DNA of 64,000 bases, taken from assembly GCF_018332655.1 (NCBI RefSeq), contig NZ_BOQL01000082.1, positions 1 through 64,000 on the forward strand, read 5' to 3'. The notes beneath the pieces are model-generated. The model saw only the letters and a program-made list of their open reading frames with translations. It searched no databases and had not been told where the DNA came from. This document shows, piece by piece, positions 56,202 to 62,400 of this stretch (position 1 is its first letter; every line of letters begins with the position of its first letter). The translations under genes and the position numbers were made by a program. The stretch is from Actinoplanes auranticolor (GTDB lineage Bacteria; Actinomycetota; Actinomycetes; Mycobacteriales; Micromonosporaceae).

Positions 56202-56542
56202 GTTGCCATCCCGGCGACTGCCCGGCCGGCCAGCGCATCCAGTACGGCGACCTGAGCGGGCGGCACCTGGATGTCGAGGTTCACGGCTTCCTGCTCACCT
56301 TCACCTGATGTGGTGAAGGTGAACGTGAAGAACGCGCAGCACGAGCTCTCCCGGGCGGTGAGGTCGCGGGCAACCGGCTCGGCGGCCGGGTCGAGCCGCC
56401 ACCGCAGCACGGTGGGCGACAGCCGCCGCTGATCACGCAGCGCGGTGGCGAAGAGCTCGTCGAACTCGGCCAGCCGCAGCGGCTGGTCGACGGTGGGCAG
56501 GGTGCACGCCTCGGGCACCCACACCTGCTGTTCTGCGGTCAT
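56198..56542 (-). CDS. Conserved Cys-pair protein of the MerR operon
   Basis: 114 residues from the ATG at 56542. It is soluble and begins MTAEQQVWVPEACTLPTVDQ. A vicinal Cys motif lies in TARESSCCAFFTFTFTT. It has a short helical N-terminal half and a beta-rich end (NLDIQVPPAQVAVLDAL). Proteins of this kind commonly precede merR-like genes in actinobacteria. The Cys pair suggests metal binding or delivery, but no biochemical function is established from sequence. It overlaps merR by GTGA and is the first gene of the operon. Confidence 0.8.
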   Translation of the reverse strand: MTAEQQVWVPEACTLPTVDQPLRLAEFDELFATALRDQRRLSPTVLRWRLDPAAEPVARDLTARESSCCAFFTFTFTTSGEGEQEAVNLDIQVPPAQVAVLDALAGRAVAGMAT

Positions 56543-56605
56543 GGTCCGACGGTAAACCCGTACCTGGGTACCGGATGCAAGTCGAAGCGGCGGCGACCAG
56601 TCTCG

Positions 56606-56650
56606 GTGCGGTGCGGTGCGGTGCGGTGCGGTGCGGTGCGGTGCGGTGCG
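56606..56650. repeat. Pentanucleotide microsatellite (GTGCG) x 9
   Basis: Nine perfect GTGCG units lie between the start of the Cys-pair gene (56542) and the 3' end of the ArsR gene (56737). The period is not a multiple of three and the tract is non-coding. It sits about 65 bp upstream of the mer-type operon and could change promoter spacing by slippage. Confidence 0.92.
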
Positions 56651-56736
56651 GTGTGGGGTTGGGGGGCTCGCGCAGACGCGGGAATGGGGCGGGCGCGCGG
56701 GAGGGGGAAGGAGCGACGGCGGGGCGGAGCGGACGT

Positions 56737-57195
56737 CTAGGTGGGCGTGCGGTTGGAAGTGGGAGTGGGGGCGGGAGCGGGGGTAGAGGGGGGTCCGGGA
56801 GACGGGGCGGGCGCGGGACGCGGGGCGGGAGCGTGGTGGGCGGGGCGGTCGGTGACCCGGTGTTCGGCCGTCCGCAGGGCTTCGAGCACGAGGCGGCGGA
56901 CGTGTGGGTCTGTGACTGCGTACACCGAGCGGCGGCCGTCGCGGCGGGCTTGGACCAGGCCGGCGAGGCGGAGCTTGCCGAGGTGTTGCGACACGGCGGG
57001 GCGCGCTGCTCCCACCGCGCGGGTCAGCGCGGTCACGTCGCTCTCTGCTTCGACCAGGGCGGCCATCAGGCGCAATCTCGTGGCGTCGGCCAGCATCCCC
57101 AGGGTGATCGTCGCGGCCTCGATCACGGAGTCGCTCACCAGTGGTTCCTGCAGGTCACTGGCAGTTGCACCGTTGTCGCGTGCGTACATGAGCAC
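56737..57195 (-). CDS. ArsR/SmtB-family metalloregulator
   Basis: 152 residues from the GTG at 57195; the ATG at 57189 is an alternative. The winged helix is clear: GMLADATRLRLMAALVEAES, AVGAARPAVSQHLGKLRLAG and ARRDGRRSVYAVTD. There is no CxC motif in the recognition helix, so Zn(II)/Co(II)/Ni(II) sensing by the C-terminal alpha-5 type site (DPHVRRLVLEALRTAEHRV) is more likely than arsenic. The last 40 residues are an odd Pro-rich tail (APAPRPAPAPSPGPP). It is divergent from the CDF exporter, its probable target. Confidence 0.88.
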   Translation of the reverse strand: MLMYARDNGATASDLQEPLVSDSVIEAATITLGMLADATRLRLMAALVEAESDVTALTRAVGAARPAVSQHLGKLRLAGLVQARRDGRRSVYAVTDPHVRRLVLEALRTAEHRVTDRPAHHAPAPRPAPAPSPGPPSTPAPAPTPTSNRTPT

Positions 57196-57199
57196 ATAT

Positions 57200-57212
57200 T
57201 ATCCAGGGGATA
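57200..57212. promoter_or_regulatory. Candidate ArsR/SmtB operator
   Basis: The inverted repeat TATCC-AGG-GGATA lies in the 46-bp divergent spacer between the ArsR and CDF genes, next to an AT-rich stretch (CACATATTAT) that could hold the -10 elements. Binding there would repress both genes. Confidence 0.5.
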
Positions 57213-57241
57213 CACCGAGGACCAGGGGGCGAGGATCCGTG

Positions 57242-58456
57242 ATGGCCGACCATGAGCACAGCCACGCCCAGAGCCGCCACAACGACGGGCACTACGGCGG
57301 CGGCCATCACGACGACGGCCATCACGACGACGGCCATCACGACGACGGCCATCACGATGGCCACGACGACGGCTTCGGCGACCGCCGCCACCACGATCGC
57401 CACGACGAACACGGGCACCACGACAGCCACGACAACGACGGCCATCACCACGGTTGGTGGGAGCGGCTGCGTCACCGGATCACGCCGCATTCGCACGACA
57501 GCGCCGACAAGGTTGATTCCGCGCTCGAGTCCTCCCGTGAAGGTCTCCGTGCACTGTGGATCTCCCTGGTGGCGCTCGGCGTCACCGCGGCCCTGCAGGC
57601 CGTCGTCGTTGTGCTGTCCGGCTCCGTCGCGTTGCTCGGCGACACCCTGCACAACGTCGCCGATGCGCTCACTGCCGTACCTCTGGGTATTGCTTTTCTG
57701 CTCGGCCGCCGGGCCGCCACCCGGGCGTACACCTATGGTTTCGGCCGGGCCGAGGATCTGGCCGGCATCGTCATCGTCCTGGTGATCGCCGCTTCGGCGA
57801 TCGCCGCCGGCTGGACCGCCGTCCACCGGCTGGTGCATCCCCAGACCATGACGCACCTGCCGTGGGTGCTGGCCGCCGGCGTGATCGGCTTCCTCGGCAA
57901 CGAGCTCGTCGCCCGGTACCGGATCGGGGTGGGCCGGCGCATCGGGTCCGCGGCGCTGGTCGCCGACGGGCTGCACGCGCGCACCGACGGCTTCACCTCG
58001 CTCGCGGTCGTCCTTGCCGCCGCCGGTGCCTGGCTCGGCTGGCGCTGGGCCGACCCGGCCGTCGGCCTGGTGATCACGGCGGCGATCGCGTTCGTGCTCA
58101 AGGACGCGGCCCGGGAGGTCTACCGCCGGCTGATGGACCGGGTGGATCCGGAGCTCGTGGACAAGGCCGAGCAGTCGCTGCGGGCGGTCCCGGGCATCCG
58201 GGACGTGTCGGGGCTACGGCTGCGCTGGATCGGGCACCGGATGCACGCGGAGGCGGCCGTGGTGGTGGACGCGGACCTGAGCCTGCTGGCCGCGCACGAG
58301 ATCGCGGCGGACGCCGAGCATCAGCTGACCCATCAGGTTCCGCGGCTGACCGGCGCGACCGTGCACGTGGATCCGGCCAGCCACCCGGGCGACAGTCACC
58401 ACACCGACCTGTCCCACCACCGCCGCGACCGCCTCGCCGCGCCGGCCCGGAACTGA
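57242..58456 (+). CDS. CDF-family metal cation efflux protein with His-rich N-terminus
   Basis: 404 residues from the ATG at 57242, with GAGG seven bases upstream (a GTG at 57239 also fits). The first 80 residues are almost all His, Asp and Gly, probably a metal-binding cytoplasmic tail. Six membrane helices follow. The transport site has the Zn-type HxxxD pairs: LGDTLHNVADAL in TM2 and ADGLHARTDGF in TM5. The C-terminal cytoplasmic domain (RLMDRVDPELVDKAEQSLRA) is the CDF ferredoxin-like dimer. It is a proton-coupled exporter of Zn(II), perhaps Co(II). Confidence 0.93.
   Translation: MADHEHSHAQSRHNDGHYGGGHHDDGHHDDGHHDDGHHDGHDDGFGDRRHHDRHDEHGHHDSHDNDGHHHGWWERLRHRITPHSHDSADKVDSALESSREGLRALWISLVALGVTAALQAVVVVLSGSVALLGDTLHNVADALTAVPLGIAFLLGRRAATRAYTYGFGRAEDLAGIVIVLVIAASAIAAGWTAVHRLVHPQTMTHLPWVLAAGVIGFLGNELVARYRIGVGRRIGSAALVADGLHARTDGFTSLAVVLAAAGAWLGWRWADPAVGLVITAAIAFVLKDAAREVYRRLMDRVDPELVDKAEQSLRAVPGIRDVSGLRLRWIGHRMHAEAAVVVDADLSLLAAHEIAADAEHQLTHQVPRLTGATVHVDPASHPGDSHHTDLSHHRRDRLAAPARN
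57302..57346. repeat. 15-bp tandem repeat in the His-rich tail
   Basis: Three perfect copies of GGCCATCACGACGAC (57302-57316, 57317-57331, 57332-57346), with a partial fourth, encode Gly-His-His-Asp-Asp repeats of the CDF metal-binding tail. Copy number can change in frame. Confidence 0.9.
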
Positions 58457-58463
58457 CCTGACG

Positions 58464-59912
58464 GTGACGGATCGTGCACTGACGGATTCCGGACAGGACC
58501 CGGACCGGCGGCAGTGCCACGATCGGGACGTGGGGGACGAAGCTGTAGCCGAGCGGGGATCTACCGGCGACGCCGTGGTCATCGGGGCCGGCATGGCCGG
58601 CCTGGCCGCCGCGCGGGTGCTGGCCGACCGGTTCGCCCGGGTGACGGTGGTCGACCGCGACCACCTGCCGTCCGGACCGGAGAGCCGCCGGGGCGTGCCG
58701 CAGAGCGCCCACCCGCACGCCCTGCTCGCGGTCGGGCGGGACGCCCTGGAGAAGCTGTTCCCCGGGCTGACCGACGAACTCGTCGGGCTCGGGGCGCGGT
58801 GGATCGACGTGGCCCGCGACGCGTACGTCTGGCAGCTCGACGGGTACCGCGTCCGGGTGGACAGCGGCGTCACCATGCTCGCCGTGAGCCGGCCGCTGCT
58901 GGAGAGCTGCGTGCAGCGGCGGGTGCGGGCGCTGCCGGGGGTACGCGTTCTCGACGACACCGCGGTGGCCGGTCTCGTCGGCCGGTCCGGTGAGCGGGTG
59001 TCCGGAGTGACGCTGGCCGACGGCCGTGAGCTCGCGGCCGAGCTGGTGGTCGATGCCAGCGGGCGCGGCAGCCGCTCCGACCGCTGGCTGCGGGAGCTGG
59101 ACTTCCCCGTCCCGGCGGAGTCGGTGATCACCGTACGCGTGCACTACACGACCCAGCTCGTCCGCGGCCAGCCCGACTGCCTGCCCGGATCCGGGATGAT
59201 CGTGGTGGCCGAGACCCCGCCCGAGCAGTGCCGCTACGGCGCCGCCTTCTCCGTGGAGGGCGGCCGGTGGCTCGTCACCCTCGGCGGCTTCCACGGTGAG
59301 CAGGCGCCGACCGACCCCGAGGGTTTCCGGCGGTTCGCCGATGACCTGCCGGACGGCACGATCGCGCAGTTGCTGCGCACCGGCGAGCCGCTGACCGATC
59401 CGGTCGCCTACACCTATCCGGCCAGCCGGCGCCGCCACTTCGAACGGCTGCGCCGGATCCCGGCGGGCTACGTGGCCATGGGTGACGCGCTGTGCAGCTT
59501 CAACCCCGTGTACGGCCACGGCATGACGGTCGCCGCGCTGGAGGCGGTCACGCTGGGGGAGAGTCTCGATCGGCACCGCACCCCGGGCGTGGTGATGGCG
59601 CGCGACTTCTACCGCCGCAGCGCGAAGGTGATCGCCGTCGCCTGGGACATGGCCGCCGCGACCGACTTCGTCTATCCCGGGACGGAGGGTCCCAGGCCGC
59701 GGGGCCTGGCCCTGACGCACTGGTACCAGCGGCGGATCTTCCGGGCCCTCCATGTCTCGCCGGAGGTCATCAGGACCGTCGTCCGGGTGCAGCACCTGCT
59801 GGAGCCGGGGTCCGCGCTGCTGCGGCCGGCCATGGTCGTCAGAGTCCTCCGCGCGGCCCGCCGTGACCGGAAGGCGGTGGGCAGCGCTGCGGCCCGGCGA
59901 CCCATCCTCTAG
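58464..59912 (+). CDS. FAD-dependent oxidoreductase (PHBH/geranylgeranyl-reductase-like)
   Basis: 482 residues from the GTG at 58464, eight bases after the CDF stop; a GTG at 58530 (VGDEAVAERG) is an equally possible start. The FAD motif is AVVIGAGMAGLAAARVLADR with the usual Asp/Arg (TVVDRDHLPS). GVPQSAHPHALLAVGRDALE follows, and the second FAD motif is GYVAMGDALCSFNPVYGHGM. It resembles the epoxidase/hydroxylase branch of flavin monooxygenases. The HPHALL segment is typical of a broad actinobacterial subfamily of unknown substrate. Confidence 0.85.
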   Translation: MTDRALTDSGQDPDRRQCHDRDVGDEAVAERGSTGDAVVIGAGMAGLAAARVLADRFARVTVVDRDHLPSGPESRRGVPQSAHPHALLAVGRDALEKLFPGLTDELVGLGARWIDVARDAYVWQLDGYRVRVDSGVTMLAVSRPLLESCVQRRVRALPGVRVLDDTAVAGLVGRSGERVSGVTLADGRELAAELVVDASGRGSRSDRWLRELDFPVPAESVITVRVHYTTQLVRGQPDCLPGSGMIVVAETPPEQCRYGAAFSVEGGRWLVTLGGFHGEQAPTDPEGFRRFADDLPDGTIAQLLRTGEPLTDPVAYTYPASRRRHFERLRRIPAGYVAMGDALCSFNPVYGHGMTVAALEAVTLGESLDRHRTPGVVMARDFYRRSAKVIAVAWDMAAATDFVYPGTEGPRPRGLALTHWYQRRIFRALHVSPEVIRTVVRVQHLLEPGSALLRPAMVVRVLRAARRDRKAVGSAAARRPIL

Positions 59913-59921
59913 ATTCGGCGG

Positions 59922-60557
59922 ATGGCTCTGCTGCACCGTGCGAATCTGACCCCGTCCAAGCTCGAGCTGCTGGCCGGCTGGCTGCCCGGCCGAGCGTGGT
60001 TCGCCGGCCCGCTGGAGGCCGAGGTGGTCCGGGTCGCGGCCTTCCGTTTCGACGACCCGGCCGGCCGAGTGGGCCTGGAGACGATGCTGGTCCGCGCCGG
60101 TGACGGGCCGGTCCTGCAGGTCCCGCTGACGTACCGCGACGCACCCCTGGACGGCGCCGAGCAGTGGCTGATCGGCACGACCGAGCACTCCGCGCTGGGC
60201 CGCCGCTGGGTCTACGACGCCTGCGGTGACCCGGTCTACGCCGCGGAGCTGGCCCGGGTGATCCATGCCGGCGGCACCCAGGCCGAGGAGTACTTCGAGG
60301 TCGACGGCCGGCGCGAGACCCGGGCGCCGGCCATGACCGTCAGCGGCAGCGGGACCGGGGATGCCCCGGTCCCGGCCACCGGCACCGTGCACCGGGTCGT
60401 CGACGAGGACCCCACGGTGATCGTGACGGACGAGGTGGAACTGGCCGTGCTGCGCCACCTCGGCACCAGCCAGCGGGTCACCGGCCCGGTGCTGACCGGC
60501 ACCTGGGGCGACGAGCCGCTGCCCGTGCCGCTGGCTTACGCCACCCCGGCGCAGTGA
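59922..60557 (+). CDS. Stand-alone maltokinase N-terminal cap-like protein
   Basis: 211 residues from the ATG at 59922, ten bases after the FAD gene. The sequence KLELLAGWLPGRAWFAG, VAAFRFDDPAGRVGLETMLV and PLTYRDAPLDGAEQWLIGT resembles the N-terminal cap domain that precedes the kinase core in mycobacterial-type maltokinase (Pep2/Mak). No kinase core follows, so this is an orphan cap-domain protein. Such proteins are often misnamed branching enzymes in actinobacteria. The function is unknown. Confidence 0.7.
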   Translation: MALLHRANLTPSKLELLAGWLPGRAWFAGPLEAEVVRVAAFRFDDPAGRVGLETMLVRAGDGPVLQVPLTYRDAPLDGAEQWLIGTTEHSALGRRWVYDACGDPVYAAELARVIHAGGTQAEEYFEVDGRRETRAPAMTVSGSGTGDAPVPATGTVHRVVDEDPTVIVTDEVELAVLRHLGTSQRVTGPVLTGTWGDEPLPVPLAYATPAQ

Positions 60558-60605
60558 CCGGCGACCGATGCGGAGGACCCGGCCGGGCCCGGTGATCGCG
60601 GGCGG

Positions 60606-61730
60606 CTACTGAGCCACCACCCGGTCCCCGGTCAGCTGTAGCAGGCGCAGCGGGATCGCGTCCGCCATGGCCTGCATCCCGGCGTCGTTGGGGTGCAGGT
60701 GGTCGCCGCTGTCGTGGCGCGGGAGCAGGCGCAGCGGCTGGGCCGGGTCGCGGACGGCCCGGTCGAAGTCGATCACGCCGTCGTACTCGCCGCCGGTGCG
60801 GATCCACCGGTTGACCGCGGCGCGCTTGGCCTCGTTCTCCGCGCTGTAGTAGCCGGCGATCGTGGTGTCCTGGAACGGCGTCAGGGTGGCGCCGATGATC
60901 CGCAGGCCCCGTTCGTGGGCCCGGGCGATCAGTTGCCGGTGCCCGTTGATGATCTCCTCGGCGGTCACCGTCTCGGACGGCGGGGCCAGCGACGTCGGCT
61001 GGCCGATGTCGTTGATGCCGAGCAGCACGATCACGGCCCGGGCACCCGGCTGGGCGAGCACGTCACGGTCGAAGCGGCTCAGCGCGCTGTCGCCGAAGAG
61101 CGGCCCGATGCCGGAGAACGGGGTGCCGGCCACCGTGTTGCCGTCGTGCAGCAGCCGGTTGCCGCCGATGCCCTTGTTGAGCGCGCCGAGGTGCCGCAGC
61201 GGGGCCTGCGCCTGCAGCCGGCGGGCCAGGAAGTCCGGCCAGCGGTGGTCGGCGGCGGTGCGCTGCGGCAGGTGGATGCTCACGACGAGATCGGACAGCG
61301 CCGGTACGGGTAGCGTCACCGGATCGCTCAGCGCGGGGGCGCCGGGCGGGACGCTGAACGAGGACCGCCCGCCGAAGGTGAGCCTGCGGTCGGTTCCGGG
61401 CAGGAGCTGAGAACCACCGGCGCTGCGGGCGATGCGCGCTTCACCGATCACCAGCGGCTCGGTGCCGTACTCGTTGGACAGCCGCACCCGCAGCGACCGG
61501 CCCGCGATGCTGGTGTGCACGATCTGGCGCAGGGTCTGGTTCTCGAACACGGTCTGCGGCATCGGCGGGGTCGCCGCGCCGGTCACGGCGGTGCTCCAGG
61601 TGCCGGTCCAGGTGGCCGGGCGGTCGGCCGCGACGGCCGAGCCGGTCATGAGGGTCGCGACGCCGAACGTCGCCACGGTGGCGGTGATCAGGCGCGGGAG
61701 CCTGGTGGTGGATGCTGTCATCGTCGACAC
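60606..61730 (-). CDS. SGNH/GDSL hydrolase-family protein lacking the nucleophile block
   Basis: 374 residues from the ATG at 61730. A signal peptide (LPRLITATVATFGVATLMTG) ends near AVAADRP. The N-terminal jelly-roll-like part (WTGTWSTAVTGAATPPMPQT, RLSNEYGTEPLVIGEARI) and later blocks are normal: Gly in LNKGIGGNRLL, GxND in VIVLLGINDIG, and Asp/His in GDHLHPNDAGM. Block I, the GDS motif with the catalytic Ser, is absent. Sequence runs from SIHLPQRT straight to AADHRWPDFLARRLQ, which in relatives are separated by about 60-70 residues containing GDSITDG. An in-frame deletion is likely near 61255. Confidence 0.85.
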   Translation of the reverse strand: MSTMTASTTRLPRLITATVATFGVATLMTGSAVAADRPATWTGTWSTAVTGAATPPMPQTVFENQTLRQIVHTSIAGRSLRVRLSNEYGTEPLVIGEARIARSAGGSQLLPGTDRRLTFGGRSSFSVPPGAPALSDPVTLPVPALSDLVVSIHLPQRTAADHRWPDFLARRLQAQAPLRHLGALNKGIGGNRLLHDGNTVAGTPFSGIGPLFGDSALSRFDRDVLAQPGARAVIVLLGINDIGQPTSLAPPSETVTAEEIINGHRQLIARAHERGLRIIGATLTPFQDTTIAGYYSAENEAKRAAVNRWIRTGGEYDGVIDFDRAVRDPAQPLRLLPRHDSGDHLHPNDAGMQAMADAIPLRLLQLTGDRVVAQ

Positions 61731-61788
61731 CTCCCTGTCCGGACCAGCCCAGCTCAGCCCCGTCCGGGTGTCAAGGCATCGACGGTCG

Positions 61789-62400
61789 TCAAGATGAGCG
61801 GCTCACGCTCAGGGCAGCCGCCAGCTGGTCCGACCACGCGCGGACGACCCGGGCCCGGCGCCGGGAGTCGTCGGTGAGGACGTCGGCCAGGGCCAGGCCC
61901 CGGGCCAGGTCGAGGGTGGCCTGGATGAGACCCCGGACAGCCGGGTCGCTGTCGTCCACCCGGAGCAGCCGTACGGCCCGCCGGTGCACGCCGCGGGCGA
62001 AGTGCCGCTCCAGCGGGACCACCGCGGCCCGCAGCTCGGGGTCGGCGGCGGCCACGGTCCACACCTGCAACGCGGCCCGGAACAGCTCACCGCCGATCGC
62101 GTCGACCAGGCCGGTCACCACCGCATGCACCCGGTCGGGGCTCGAACCCCCGGGGTCGGGCAGCGCGTCGAGCAGCGCCGCCCGCTCCTCGAACATGGCC
62201 TCCAGCGCGGCCAGGATGAGCGCCTCCCGGGTCCGGAAGTGGTGCTGCACGGCCCCGCGGCTGATCCCGGCCTCGGCCGCGATGAAGGCCACCGTCGAGA
62301 CCTCCCACCCGTGCCGGGCCAGGCTCCGGATGGTCGTCTCCAGCAAGCGCCGGCGCGTCTCCCGCGAGCGGTCCTGCTTGGGCGCGGAGTCGTCAGCCAT
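61789..62400 (-). CDS. TetR-family regulator
   Basis: 203 residues from the ATG at 62400. Helix-turn-helix: TRRRLLETTIRSLARHGWEV, then IAAEAGISRGAVQHHFRTRE. The C-terminal ligand domain is helical. It overlaps the carboxylase gene by eight bases, which places it in the same transcript. TetR genes joined to acyl-CoA carboxylase genes often regulate branched-chain amino-acid or fatty-acid breakdown clusters and sense acyl-CoAs; here this is inference from position. Confidence 0.92.
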   Translation of the reverse strand: MADDSAPKQDRSRETRRRLLETTIRSLARHGWEVSTVAFIAAEAGISRGAVQHHFRTREALILAALEAMFEERAALLDALPDPGGSSPDRVHAVVTGLVDAIGGELFRAALQVWTVAAADPELRAAVVPLERHFARGVHRRAVRLLRVDDSDPAVRGLIQATLDLARGLALADVLTDDSRRRARVVRAWSDQLAAALSVSRSS

